From Thermohalobaculum sp039033215 (lineage in GTDB: Bacteria; Pseudomonadota; Alphaproteobacteria; Rhodobacterales; Rhodobacteraceae): a stretch of DNA of 64,000 nucleotides. The stretch is taken from the NCBI GenBank assembly GCA_039033215.1, contig JBCCDA010000002.1, positions 48,201 to 112,200 of the forward strand, written 5' to 3'. How positions within the stretch are numbered: position 1 is the stretch's first letter; each line of letters starts with the position of its first letter. The translations under genes were made by a program, and so were the position numbers. This document shows positions 16,135 through 24,936 of the stretch, piece by piece. The notes under the pieces are model-generated. The model saw only the letters and a list, made by a program, of their open reading frames with translations, did not search any database and was not told the DNA's origin.

Positions 16135-18525
16135 ATGGCAAATGACGTCTGGACCCAGGAACGCATCATCTCTGCGCTGACCTACCTGCAAATTCCACGG
16201 ACAACTGATTACTTCGACGCCATCGAAGACGTGGCGGATGCCGTGGTTGCAAACGACAGCGAGGGGGCGACGAAGGTGGCCCTCAAGATCGCCCACGCAC
16301 TCAAGGAAGAAGATCCGGCGGAGGGCACAGAACAGTTCAGCCTCACCGCGCTTGATCGCAGCAAGACCGCGGACCGGATTGCCCGCTCGATCGTTGCAAA
16401 CGTCCGCAGATGGCATCGCATGTACACGCACCGCCCGAATCTCAGGACCAACTTCCAGAACGAGACGCCGCCGGGCACGGACGCAGAGGATCGCCAGACT
16501 CGGCGCGGTGCACAGACCGACGGCGATGTCTCGGGGACGGGGGATGGCGGAGGGCTCGACTTGAACGGGCTCCGGCCGTTCTCGGACGAGGACTCAGAGG
16601 AGGCTTCAGAGTCAGATAGCAGCTCGCATAGCTCGAGCAGCACATCTGGAGGCGCAGGCGGTGGTGGCAGCGGCGGATCGTCCTCCGGCGGGAGCGGCAA
16701 TACCAAGAGCTTCGGCGACTTCTTCGACGACCCGCTCGACGAGTTCAGAACGGACGATGAAACGCCCCTGCGGGCGGCCGCGCGCAACGCAGCCGATGCG
16801 GACTCCGAATACCGCCCCGGTCCACAACGCGATGACATGGAAGAGGGGCTGGAGCTCCAGTCCGCTCGCCACAGCACCAAGTCGGACCAGGCCGAACGGG
16901 ACCGCAAGGCGGCCGACCGAGCTGCCTCGCTGAGCCGCAACGAAGCGTTCTTCCAGGAACTGGTCCGACGTGCGGAGCTCGAGAACAACCCCGAGCACCA
17001 TGAAGAACTTCGCGCAACCTTCGACGACGTTGTCAACGACCGGGTTCACTCGGCGTTGGGCCGCATCGACCGCCTGGCGCAGCGGGTGGCCGAGACGACT
17101 TCGCAGCTCTCGCAGGGGGTCGATCTGACCGCGCGTGTCGACCAGTTGCGCCAGCAACTTACGAATTCTGCAGTCCGAGCCGCCGAGCGCCTGCTGGGTG
17201 GCGTGGACCCGAATGTCCCGGATGAGGGCGACATGACCCATCCCGTTGCGAAGGAGCGGGCACAGAGGCAGGCGGCCGAAGCCAAAGCGGAAGCCGAGGA
17301 AGTGCTTCTGCGTGCCGCCAAGGTGCACGCAGCCGAGATGCAGGCGGCGGGTGAGATCCCCGCAGGCGTCAGAATTGAAGAAGTTGTCGAAGCGCACCTG
17401 CAGCAAAGCCGCCTCGCGCAGCAGGCATGGACACAGGAACTCACCGCGCTGCCCGAGCAGATCACCCGTCACCCTCGATTCCGCGAGATCGCCGAACAGG
17501 CAGCGCAAGCCGTCTTGGACCGCGACGAGACTGCTGCCAGACGTGCCTACAATGAGGCGATCGACATCGCGCGCCGACTGGCGCCCGCAGAGATACCGCC
17601 AACGGCGATCACCGAAGGCCTGGTATCCGGCGCTCTCAGTGAGACTGTTCTGACCATGCGGACCGAAAGGGCGCGGCAACAGACGGAACACAGCGACGCG
17701 ACGCCCAGAGGGACCGCGCAGGTAACCACAATGGAACGCGTAGATGCGCAGAACCGGGTGGACAACCAGCCCTCGGGCGACTCCCCTGTTCGTCCCGACG
17801 CCAACACGATGGATCGGCTGGACGCCCAAAACGCGCTGATGGATCTGTCCGCCGCCGACCTCGTGCAACGCATCTCTGCCGCCATCGACGTGCCCGACAT
17901 GGCCGAGGCGCTGCGCTTCGCCGGTACTCTAGCAATGCTCCCAGAAGACGAGAAAGGGAAGTTCACAGGCAAGTCGGCCCGGGAGATTGTGGCGATGATC
18001 ATCAAGGCGAAACAGGCGAAACGCAACCGGAACTCTGGTCCCGGTAGCGATGCCCCAGGGCGCGACCAACGGCCTCCATCGGGTGGCGCACCTGGGCCTG
18101 CGGGTGCTGCAGGCGGCTCGGGGAAAGGCGCGGAGCCCCCTGTCACCACAACTGGACCAGAAGCTTTCGAGGACGAACCGCAGTATCAGTCGGCGGCAGA
18201 GGCAGGCGTCGAGCTGACGCGCAATCTGATCAAGCAGGTTGATTGGGACAACTTCTGTGAAATCTACGCCATCAGGCTCACCGACCGCACCGCGCTACTG
18301 GATACGGCGCTGGCAATGGTCAAGAAGGGCGCCGACAGCAAAGCTGCGCTGAACGCCGCCAAAGACCTCGTCGCAGCGTGCAAGAAGAGCGGCGGCGTCA
18401 AAGTGAAGAACGGCAAGCACATGTGCGCGGCGGTCGAACACGCGATGGTCAGCCGTGCCAGTGGAAAGCGCAAGCTCTCGAAGCCGCTGAGGGCCTCGGC
18501 GGTCGGAGAGGAGGAGACAGCCTAG
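16135..18525 (+). CDS. Large multidomain protein of unknown function next to the ECF/T6SS module
   Basis: I do not recognise this 796-aa protein. It has no signal peptide or membrane helix. Residues 1-105 are a compact helical domain (WTQERIISALTYLQIP...). Residues about 150-190 are a Ser/Gly/acidic low-complexity linker, 220-470 are long charged helices likely to form coiled coils, and about 535-567 hold two related units (ERVDAQNRVD and DRLDAQNALMD). A Gly/Pro-rich linker (about 635-675) leads to a helical C-terminal domain (685-785) with two Cys residues. It could be a cytoskeletal or scaffold protein, or a secreted T6SS cargo; nothing in the sequence decides this. It is transcribed divergently from the ECF sigma gene and may be a target of it. 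Confidence 0.8.
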   Translation: MANDVWTQERIISALTYLQIPRTTDYFDAIEDVADAVVANDSEGATKVALKIAHALKEEDPAEGTEQFSLTALDRSKTADRIARSIVANVRRWHRMYTHRPNLRTNFQNETPPGTDAEDRQTRRGAQTDGDVSGTGDGGGLDLNGLRPFSDEDSEEASESDSSSHSSSSTSGGAGGGGSGGSSSGGSGNTKSFGDFFDDPLDEFRTDDETPLRAAARNAADADSEYRPGPQRDDMEEGLELQSARHSTKSDQAERDRKAADRAASLSRNEAFFQELVRRAELENNPEHHEELRATFDDVVNDRVHSALGRIDRLAQRVAETTSQLSQGVDLTARVDQLRQQLTNSAVRAAERLLGGVDPNVPDEGDMTHPVAKERAQRQAAEAKAEAEEVLLRAAKVHAAEMQAAGEIPAGVRIEEVVEAHLQQSRLAQQAWTQELTALPEQITRHPRFREIAEQAAQAVLDRDETAARRAYNEAIDIARRLAPAEIPPTAITEGLVSGALSETVLTMRTERARQQTEHSDATPRGTAQVTTMERVDAQNRVDNQPSGDSPVRPDANTMDRLDAQNALMDLSAADLVQRISAAIDVPDMAEALRFAGTLAMLPEDEKGKFTGKSAREIVAMIIKAKQAKRNRNSGPGSDAPGRDQRPPSGGAPGPAGAAGGSGKGAEPPVTTTGPEAFEDEPQYQSAAEAGVELTRNLIKQVDWDNFCEIYAIRLTDRTALLDTALAMVKKGADSKAALNAAKDLVAACKKSGGVKVKNGKHMCAAVEHAMVSRASGKRKLSKPLRASAVGEEETA

Positions 18526-18540
18526 GTCGGACTTCGTGTG

Positions 18541-18571
18541 CATCCCCTGATGTGGCCTCCATCAGGGGATG
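18541..18571 (+). terminator. Hairpin downstream of the 796-aa gene
   Basis: CATCCCCTGAT and ATCAGGGGATG form a perfect 11-bp stem with a 9-nt loop, 16 bp after the stop codon at 18525. No T-run follows, so it may be a processing or transcript-stabilising element rather than a strong intrinsic terminator. Confidence 0.5.
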
Positions 18572-18937
18572 CCATGCCCACGGCAGGTCCACCTGGCCGA
18601 TGAATGAGCATGGAGACAGTTGTCCCGATGTCCCCTCAGTGTTGACCCTCCACGAATAGTCTAGGCTGCATTGAGCGAACCACAGTTGCAAGCCGACGAC
18701 GTAGCCGCGCCGCATCCGTGCCGTTGATCCGTCTGCATAGGCCCGGAGTCGCCCCGACCAAGCCATTTTACATTGACGGAATCGGAGCCAGAATTGGCGG
18801 GTGACGGCTGCAGCAAGAACGCGCGCGTCACAACGCCAAAGCAGACCTGACAGCCGTTCGTTGGAAAGGCAAATCGTTCCTTACGACAAAGACCATGGCC
18901 TCGCCGCCGCGGCTCACCAAAAAGCTCCCGTTAGAAA

Positions 18938-18966
18938 CCGCGCCCGCCCCTGGAAAGCGGGCGCGG
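18938..18966 (-). terminator. Intrinsic terminator after the ABC binding-protein gene
   Basis: CCGCGCCCGC and GCGGGCGCGG form a perfect 10-bp stem with a 9-nt loop. Read on the minus strand it follows the stop at 18973 and is followed by TTTCTAA, so it probably ends the importer operon. Confidence 0.7.
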
Positions 18967-18972
18967 CTTAGA

Positions 18973-19962
18973 TCACTTCAACGCGGCGTCGGTGATCTCG
19001 TGAGTCCACGCGCCCTCGGGCGCTCCGGTGATCACGGGATCTGAGCCACCGGCCAATAGCGTGTCGACGGTTCGCTGATAGTCTGCCGCATCCAGCACTC
19101 CGTTCGAGCCGGCCGTCAGCTTGGCGATCTCACCCATCATGCGGACCTGGTGTTTTTCCGTCTGAGCCCCGGTTGCGTCGTACTCGAGCACGATCATGGC
19201 CGCATCCGCAGGGTTCTCTTCGGCCCACTTCCAACCCTTCATGCTGGCCCGGACAAAGCGCACCATGCGGTCCTTGAAGGCGGGATCTTCAAGCGCTTCC
19301 TCAAGCACATAGATCCCGTCCTCCAGCGTCGCGACGCCCTGATCCTCGTACTTGAACACGATCAGATCATCGGGGGAGAGGCCCGCGTCGATGATCTGCC
19401 AGTACTCGTTGTAGGTCATCGTGGACACGCAATCAGCCTGCCCCTGGAGTATCGGGTCGACGTTGAAGCCCTGCTTGAGGACTGTGACGCCGTCTTCACC
19501 TCCTGTGGTCGGAATACCCAGTTGAGACATCCAGCTGAGGAACGGATACTCGTTGCCGAAGAACCAGACGCCCAGCGTTTTGCCCTTGAAATCGGCGGGC
19601 GATGTGATGCCGGTGTCCTTGCGGCAGGTCAGCATCATTCCCGATGATTTGAAGGGTTGGGCGATGTTCACCAGGTTCAAACCCTTCTCACGCGTTGCCA
19701 GTGCCGAGGGCATCCAGTCCAACACAACGTCGGCGCCGCCACCGGCCAGCACCTGGGCCGGCGCAATGTCAGGTCCACCTGGCTTGATATCGACCTCCAG
19801 CCCCTCTTCCTCGTAGAAGCCGTTCTCCAGCGCCACGTAATAGCCCGCGAACTGGGCCTGGGTGACCCACTTCAGCTGCAGCGTGACTTTGTCGGCGGCT
19901 TGCGCAGCGGTCGACGACAACGCCAGGGCGCCAATCGCGATGATCTTCGTCAGTGTTCTCAT
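18973..19962 (-). CDS. ABC transporter substrate-binding protein, NMT1/THI5 type (predicted pyrimidine importer)
   Basis: The 329-aa protein starts at the ATG at 19962 behind GAGAGAG, followed by a signal peptide (MRTLTKIIAIGALALSSTAA, cleavage near 22). The mature start KVTLQLKWVTQAQFAGYYVA and the later PAQVLAGGGADVVLDWMPSALA are typical of NMT1/ThiY/SsuA-type binding proteins, which deliver pyrimidine-like, sulfonate or similar small ligands. Its position in an operon with dihydropyrimidinase and beta-ureidopropionase suggests a pyrimidine or hydantoin ligand; this is inference. The gene is the last of a long leftward operon, 38 bp after permease 2. Confidence 0.88.
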   Translation of the reverse strand: MRTLTKIIAIGALALSSTAAQAADKVTLQLKWVTQAQFAGYYVALENGFYEEEGLEVDIKPGGPDIAPAQVLAGGGADVVLDWMPSALATREKGLNLVNIAQPFKSSGMMLTCRKDTGITSPADFKGKTLGVWFFGNEYPFLSWMSQLGIPTTGGEDGVTVLKQGFNVDPILQGQADCVSTMTYNEYWQIIDAGLSPDDLIVFKYEDQGVATLEDGIYVLEEALEDPAFKDRMVRFVRASMKGWKWAEENPADAAMIVLEYDATGAQTEKHQVRMMGEIAKLTAGSNGVLDAADYQRTVDTLLAGGSDPVITGAPEGAWTHEITDAALK

Positions 19963-20000
19963 GCGTACTCTCTCTTTGCCGTACGTTGTTCCTGATCCCG

Positions 20001-21125
20001 TCATCCCCTTTGGGACGGGTGCCAGAATGTAATCACTCTCTCGAGGAGCGTTATGACGCCGTAGAAGGCCGACCCTGCGAGGGCAGCAACCGTGATCTCG
20101 GCCCAAACCATGTCGAGCGCCATGCGCCCGATTTCAGTCGAGATCCGGAAACCCATCCCCACAATCGGCGTCCCAAAAAACTCTGCGACGATCGCGCCGA
20201 TAAGCGCAAGTGTCGAGCAGATCTTTAGGCCGTTGAAAATGAAGGGGGCGGCTGCGGGCAGGCGGAGTTTCAGGAGGGTCTGAGGATAGCTGGCTGCGTA
20301 GGTGCGCATCAGATCCTTCTGCATGCGCTCGGCGGTCTGCAGGCCCTCCATCGTGTTCACGAGCATAGGGAAGAAGGTCATGACGACCACAACGGCGGCC
20401 TTGGACTGCCAGTCAAAGCCAAACCACATGACCATGATTGGCGCGATACCCACGATCGGGAGCGCTGCGGCGAGGTTGCCGATCGGCAGAAGACCCCGCT
20501 GCAAGAAGGGCGAGCGGTCGATGGCGATTGCTGTCAGGATCGCGGCGCCGCAGCCCATGGCGAACCCGGGCAGGACGGATTTGATCACCGTCTGCACGAA
20601 GTCGGCCCAGAGGATGTGAGGGTTCGTGACAACAGCCGCCCAGATAGACGAGGGGGCGGGGAGGATGACGCCGGGGATTTGAAACTCGCGAACGACGAGT
20701 TCCCAAAGCAGCAGCAGCGTCGTCCCGAAGAGAACGGGCGAGAAGAGGCGACTGATCTTTGCGTCCAACCGGGCGACTGCAGTGTTGAGGAACCAGGCTA
20801 AGACCCAGATCGCAGCCAAAATCGACAGCCCCTCCCACACAACTCCAGTGGGCTCTCGACGCAACGCCGATAGGGTGATCCCCAAGAACACAACGACCAG
20901 GACCGCTCTTCGTTCAAAGCGCGACGGCTGATCTTCTCTCAGGAGCGCAGTTGCGATGGAAACATTTTCCCTCCGGAGAGTTCTTCGTGCAGGCAACAAA
21001 ACCGGCGCGGAGATCGCCACAATTGTTGTCCCAATGATAACTGGGTCGCCCCAAAGCAAGTTTGTTGAAACTGAAACTGGCACGACCAGCACTAGGAAGG
21101 CGATTAACCGAATGGCCTTCGTCAC
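20001..21125 (-). CDS. ABC transporter permease (SsuC/ThiX type) with extra N-terminal membrane region
   Basis: The 374-aa protein starts at a GTG at 21125 that overlaps the upstream permease stop as GTGA. Residues about 130-374 are an ordinary BPD_transp_1 permease, with LLLWELVVREFQIPGVILPAPSS and the EAA-type segment AASYPQTLLKLRLPAAAPFIF. The first 125 residues are extra: about four hydrophobic stretches (near 5-24, 27-45, 70-88 and 92-112) separated by charged loops. That part of the DNA (about 20830-21120) looks less GC-rich than its surroundings. Typical SsuC-like permeases are about 250-280 aa, so this looks like a fusion or acquired extension. It pairs with permease 1 and the ATPase upstream. 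Confidence 0.85.
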   Translation of the reverse strand: MTKAIRLIAFLVLVVPVSVSTNLLWGDPVIIGTTIVAISAPVLLPARRTLRRENVSIATALLREDQPSRFERRAVLVVVFLGITLSALRREPTGVVWEGLSILAAIWVLAWFLNTAVARLDAKISRLFSPVLFGTTLLLLWELVVREFQIPGVILPAPSSIWAAVVTNPHILWADFVQTVIKSVLPGFAMGCGAAILTAIAIDRSPFLQRGLLPIGNLAAALPIVGIAPIMVMWFGFDWQSKAAVVVVMTFFPMLVNTMEGLQTAERMQKDLMRTYAASYPQTLLKLRLPAAAPFIFNGLKICSTLALIGAIVAEFFGTPIVGMGFRISTEIGRMALDMVWAEITVAALAGSAFYGVITLLERVITFWHPSQRG

Positions 21126-22021
21126 CGCGCCAACCCCATTCGGCCCAGCACCACCCGCTGCACCAGACCGATGGCCCCAACCATCAGCCCGGCGCAGATA
21201 GCCGCTCCGATCAGGGCCGACCAGATGATCAGGACCTGCCCATAATAGCTGCCGTTCAGCATCCGCGCGCCGAAGCCGCCTTGGGAGCCTGTGGGGAGCT
21301 CTCCGATGATGGCGCCTACCAGTGCGATGGCGATGGCGATCTTGAGGCTGGCAAAGAGGTAGGGCAGCGAGGATGGCCAGCGGAGCTTCCAGAACACCTG
21401 CCATGCGCTGGCGTTATAGGTCCGCATCAGGTCCAGCTGTATGCGGTCAGGGCTGCGCAGTCCTTTGACCATGCCGACGACCACCGGGAAGAAGCTCAGA
21501 TACGCGGATATCGACGCCTTCGCGATCAGGCCCGAGATCCCGATGTTGTAGAGCACCACGATGATCATCGGCGCCACGGCCAGGATCGGGATCGTCTGGG
21601 AGGCGACTACCCAGGGCATGACGCTGAGGTCCATTGCCCGGTTGTGCACGATCCCCACCGCCAGCAGGATCCCGAACGCTACCCCCATGGCAAAGCCCAA
21701 CAGGGTCGCCGAGAGCGTGATCCACGCGTGGTGGAAGAGCGAACGCTTTGAGTTGAACCACGCGTCCAGCACCGAGTCGTAGCGCTTGGACACCCGCTGC
21801 CCAAAGGTCGTCGCCCAAAGCTCCGCGGCCACCTGGTGGGGCGCGGGCAGCACGGGGCGATCCTGGGACATTGTCGCAGGGATAATCTGAGCCCACGTGA
21901 TCTCGGTGCCCGCGCGGGCGGCCTGATCCCGTTCCCACTTCGCATTCAGACCAACGGCACCGACGTACCAGAGCGCGATGATCACGGCGCAGACGGTGAG
22001 GATGGGTAGAACGGATCGCAT
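21122..22021 (-). CDS. ABC transporter permease (SsuC/ThiX type)
   Basis: The 299-aa integral membrane protein begins MRSVLPILTVCAVIIALWYVGA and has the conserved permease loop GLRSPDRIQLDLMRTYNASAW followed by KLRWPSSLPYLFASLKIA. This EAA-type segment contacts the ATPase. A periplasmic insert (about 25-65) lies between the first and second helices. The ATG at 22021 overlaps the TAA of the upstream acetyltransferase gene as TAATG. Two different permease genes imply a heterodimeric channel. Confidence 0.9.
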   Translation of the reverse strand: MRSVLPILTVCAVIIALWYVGAVGLNAKWERDQAARAGTEITWAQIIPATMSQDRPVLPAPHQVAAELWATTFGQRVSKRYDSVLDAWFNSKRSLFHHAWITLSATLLGFAMGVAFGILLAVGIVHNRAMDLSVMPWVVASQTIPILAVAPMIIVVLYNIGISGLIAKASISAYLSFFPVVVGMVKGLRSPDRIQLDLMRTYNASAWQVFWKLRWPSSLPYLFASLKIAIAIALVGAIIGELPTGSQGGFGARMLNGSYYGQVLIIWSALIGAAICAGLMVGAIGLVQRVVLGRMGLAR

Positions 22022-22458
22022 TACTCCGGCGCCCATCGATAGAGGATATCCGGCAGGCACTCCTCGTTGTCGCCGTCGGTCCTCTGGATCTCGGTAAAGC
22101 CTTCGCGCACGTAGAAACGGCGTGCCTCGCTGTTCGCGACGAACGTCCACAGATCCAGCCCCGATGGCCATCTCCCCTTCGCCATATCGAGCAGATCCTT
22201 TCCGATCCCCTCCCCACGAGTCTGCCCGTCGACGTAGAACGTCGTGATATGAGCGTCAGGCGGATCGATCCCGATGAACCCCACAACCCGACCTTCGCGC
22301 TCGGCAACCGTCACATCGCACTTGGCCAGAACGGCGTCTCGGTAATGTCTTTCAACATTCTCGGGCGAATGGCACCGCGGCATCCAGTCGGTTGTGTCGA
22401 TCCAGGCGTTGAGGATACGTGCGCACGCCGACGCATCCTCCGGATCGCCCGGGCGCAA
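22021..22458 (-). CDS. GNAT-family N-acetyltransferase
   Basis: The protein of about 145 aa has a GNAT fold: ITTFYVDGQTRGEGIGKDLLDMA contains the acetyl-CoA-binding RGEGIGKDLL loop, and FVANSEARRFYVREGFTEIQRT is the usual C-terminal motif. The start is uncertain. A TTG at 22458 has GGAG eight bases upstream; a GTG at 22476 would overlap the preceding gene and has a poorly spaced site. The substrate is unknown. It lies within the importer operon between a small membrane protein and permease 1, so it may modify an imported nitrogen compound or the enzyme set. Confidence 0.82.
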   Translation of the reverse strand: MRPGDPEDASACARILNAWIDTTDWMPRCHSPENVERHYRDAVLAKCDVTVAEREGRVVGFIGIDPPDAHITTFYVDGQTRGEGIGKDLLDMAKGRWPSGLDLWTFVANSEARRFYVREGFTEIQRTDGDNEECLPDILYRWAPE

Positions 22459-22469
22459 GGTGACAGCTC

Positions 22470-22718
22470 CTACCACGGCCCCTCGTCCAGATCGGTCCAC
22501 TGGAGCTCCTGATCCAGCGAGCAGCCCCAGAGAAACAGCAGCAGGATCGGGAGGCCTAGCGTGAACAGGAAGACCGCGGTGGCCAACGGCACGAAGATCC
22601 CGACGACGGCCATGAACAGGATGCTGCCGCCCGTGAAGCGGGCCCAGAACCCACAGATCTCGCGCGCCTGTTGCAGGAACTGACGGAAGGGTTCGGTCCT
22701 CGTGCGATCTGAGTTCAT
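22470..22718 (-). CDS. Small membrane protein of unknown function
   Basis: An 82-aa protein with a basic, soluble N-terminus (about 1-27) and two adjacent hydrophobic stretches covering about 30-65 (GGSILFMAVVGIFVPLATAV and a Leu-rich helix). It ends with an acidic tail. The ribosome-binding site GAAGGAGG five bases before the ATG is one of the strongest in the operon, which supports a real gene. It is not a recognised ABC subunit. It sits 21 bp after the sulfatase gene and 11 bp before the acetyltransferase. Confidence 0.7.
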   Translation of the reverse strand: MNSDRTRTEPFRQFLQQAREICGFWARFTGGSILFMAVVGIFVPLATAVFLFTLGLPILLLFLWGCSLDQELQWTDLDEGPW

Positions 22719-22739
22719 CGTTGCCTCCTTCTCGTACGT

Positions 22740-24170
22740 TCACCCCGTCACGACGGGCGACGGGGTGTGTCCGAAGCTTGTCATCCCGGCCAGCGCTTCG
22801 GGGCCACCGTAGGCCGCGAGCCGCCGGCGCTGATCGGCAAAGGCCTCGGCGCTCACGGCGTCAGGGTCGCAGATTGCGCGCAGCTTCGCCAAGCCCTCCC
22901 TCAGAGTAACAGCCCGGCATGGGTCCCCGGCAAGGTCCGAAAGCTCGTGCGGGTCGTCGCTCAGGTCAAAGAGCTGCGGGCGCATGCCCACGTAATGCAC
23001 ATACTTCCAGTTGTCCCAACGAACCATGAAAGTGCCCGTGGAGGATCCACCATCATGGTATTCGCTGAAGGCGGACCGGCCCGGGTCGTCGGGGGCGGAC
23101 GCCAGGGCGCGCAGATCTTCACCGGGCAGGTTCGGGTCGGGTGCAAGACCGGCCGCCGCCAGCGCCGTTGGACCCAGATCGATCAGGCTGGCCGGCGTCG
23201 TGCGGCGGCCCGCGGGCACGTCAGGGCCTGCGGCGATCAACGGCACCCCGGCCGAGCCTTCGTACATCACCTGCTTCGTCCAGATCCCGTGATCGCCAAG
23301 CATCTCGCCATGATCCGACGTGAAGATGACCAGCGTGTTGCGGGCCAGGCCTGACGCCTCAAGCGCGGCCATGACCCGGGCGATCTGGTCATCAACGAAG
23401 CGGCAGAGGGCGAGGTAGGCCGCCCGCGCCTCGGCCACACGCCCCAGCGTGAAGAAGCGGTCGTAGTCGTAGAAACCGGCAAGGTTCAGCAGCTCGGGAT
23501 GCGTGGGACGTGCCTCCGGCGCATAGGCGATCGGGGGTGGGATCTCTCCGGGATCGAACAGGTCGCGGTAAGCCTCCGGCGCTACCAGCGGATAGTGCGG
23601 GCAGGCCCAGGACACGAAGGCGCCCCATGGCGCTGTGTGCCGGGCCGGATCGGCCAGAAAGGCGCACGCCGCTTCGGTCGTCGCGCAATCATAGGTCATG
23701 TACGGACTGCGGCCGTAGCCCACATCCTCGGCGAACTCCGAGGTTTGGTCGTAGGTCCCTTCGCCACGAAGCAGGGCCGGGGGCCAGCCGACGCCGTCGA
23801 CGATGTGCATGGGGTGGACCTGCTTGGCAAAGCCGGTGTTGGCCTCGGCATCCAGAAAGTGGAGCTTGCCGAACGACGTCACGGGTTGCCCGGCTACACC
23901 CAGCGCATGCATCCACGACCGGGGTTGGCCCGCATAGCCCGTGGCGCTGTCCCAGACGCCAGTATCGTACACATAGCGTCCCGTTGCGATGGCAGCGCGG
24001 GCGGGGATGCAGATGGGGGACGGCGTATAGGCATTGGTGAAGACAGTGCCGGTGGCCGCCAGCGCATCGAGCGCCGGCATGGTGCGCGCATCACCGCCCA
24101 GGCAACCGGGGACGTCGCGACGCATCTCGTCCGCAATCATGATCAGAACATTGAGCGGTTCAGTCGTCAT
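22740..24170 (-). CDS. Type I sulfatase family protein (formylglycine-dependent)
   Basis: The 476-aa protein belongs to the alkaline-phosphatase superfamily sulfatases. The formylglycine motif is C54-I-P-A-R58 within SPICIPARAAIATGR, and the late metal-binding segment FTSDHGEMLGDHG is intact. At the N-terminus the metal loop reads IADEMRRD rather than the more usual DDxR. No signal peptide is visible, so it is probably cytoplasmic and needs an anaerobic-type or FGE maturase encoded elsewhere. The ATG at 24170 overlaps the ATPase stop by 11 bp. Its presence within a pyrimidine importer operon is odd; the substrate could be a sulfated or phosphonate ester nutrient. Confidence 0.87.
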   Translation of the reverse strand: MTTEPLNVLIMIADEMRRDVPGCLGGDARTMPALDALAATGTVFTNAYTPSPICIPARAAIATGRYVYDTGVWDSATGYAGQPRSWMHALGVAGQPVTSFGKLHFLDAEANTGFAKQVHPMHIVDGVGWPPALLRGEGTYDQTSEFAEDVGYGRSPYMTYDCATTEAACAFLADPARHTAPWGAFVSWACPHYPLVAPEAYRDLFDPGEIPPPIAYAPEARPTHPELLNLAGFYDYDRFFTLGRVAEARAAYLALCRFVDDQIARVMAALEASGLARNTLVIFTSDHGEMLGDHGIWTKQVMYEGSAGVPLIAAGPDVPAGRRTTPASLIDLGPTALAAAGLAPDPNLPGEDLRALASAPDDPGRSAFSEYHDGGSSTGTFMVRWDNWKYVHYVGMRPQLFDLSDDPHELSDLAGDPCRAVTLREGLAKLRAICDPDAVSAEAFADQRRRLAAYGGPEALAGMTSFGHTPSPVVTG

Positions 24171-24936
24171 AGCTGTGTCCCGCGCGCAGGCCCTCGCGGA
24201 CGCGGTGGGCGACTTCAAGGAACTCGGGCGTCTCTCGGATGTCTAGTGGCCGTTCCCTCGGCAGCGGACTGTCGATGACGTCGATGATCCGGCCGGGGCG
24301 TGGCGACATGACGACGATGCGGGTGCTGAGATACACCGCCTCGGGGATCGAGTGGGTGACGAAGCAGATCGTCTTCGACGTCCGCGCCCAGAGCTCAAGC
24401 AGCTGTTCGTTCAGGTGATCCCGCACGATCTCATCCAGCGCGCCGAAGGGCTCGTCCATCAGCAACAGATCCGCGTCGAACGCCAACGCCCGAGCAATCG
24501 AGGCCCGCTGTTGCATGCCCCCGGACAGCTGCCACGGGAACTTCTTGGCGAAATCGCTGAGGCCCACCAGGTCGAGCACGCGTTTGACGCGGTCCTTCTT
24601 CTCGGCTTCGGCGAACCCCATGATCTCGAGCGGGAGACGCACGTTCTTCTCGATGGTCCGCCAGGGGTAGAGCCCGGCCGCCTGGAACACATAGCCATAG
24701 GCACGCGTGAGCCGAGCCTCCTCCGGCGACATGCCGTTGACCGTGATCGAGCCCCCGGTCGGCTGCTCCAGATCCGCGATCACCCGGAGGAAGGTGGTCT
24801 TCCCGCAACCTGACGGTCCGATGAAGCTCACGAAGTCGCCCGCCGAGACCTCCAGGTTGACGTCCGACAGCGCATGCACCGGGCCATCGTTGGTCTGGAA
24901 GGTGAGGTTGAGGGAGGAGGCTGAGATAACGCTCAC
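24160..24936 (-). CDS. ABC transporter ATP-binding protein (SsuB/ThiZ type)
   Basis: This 258-aa ATPase powers the NMT1-type importer. Walker A is GPSGCGKTT (about 39-47), the Q-loop is YVFQAAGLYPWRT, the signature is LSGGMQQRASIARALAF, and Walker B is LLLMDEPFGALD, followed by the H-loop THSIPEA. It starts at a GTG at 24936 that overlaps the upstream stop as GTGA. It pairs with the two permeases further downstream, with sulfatase, small membrane protein and acetyltransferase genes in between. Confidence 0.93.
   Translation of the reverse strand: MSVISASSLNLTFQTNDGPVHALSDVNLEVSAGDFVSFIGPSGCGKTTFLRVIADLEQPTGGSITVNGMSPEEARLTRAYGYVFQAAGLYPWRTIEKNVRLPLEIMGFAEAEKKDRVKRVLDLVGLSDFAKKFPWQLSGGMQQRASIARALAFDADLLLMDEPFGALDEIVRDHLNEQLLELWARTSKTICFVTHSIPEAVYLSTRIVVMSPRPGRIIDVIDSPLPRERPLDIRETPEFLEVAHRVREGLRAGHSYDD

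Larger units (their letters stand above)
18526..18972. other. 447-bp intergenic region at the border of the T6SS/ECF and pyrimidine regions
   Basis: No credible gene was found here. The region contains two GC-rich hairpins (listed separately) that close the converging 796-aa gene and the ABC binding-protein gene. The middle part (about 18650-18900) has lower coding potential on both strands and could be a decayed sequence, but no terminal inverted repeats or transposase fragment could be recognised. Confidence 0.5.

Noticed and set aside
16209..17868. Open frames opposite the 796-aa gene (Ser-rich and Arg-rich)
   Set aside because: The sense frame has a start and codon use consistent with neighbours; antisense frames are mirror products of its Ser/Gly/Glu-rich segments.
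18650..18900. Possible insertion-sequence or phage remnant in the border region
   Set aside because: No terminal inverted repeats, target duplication or transposase fragment could be identified.
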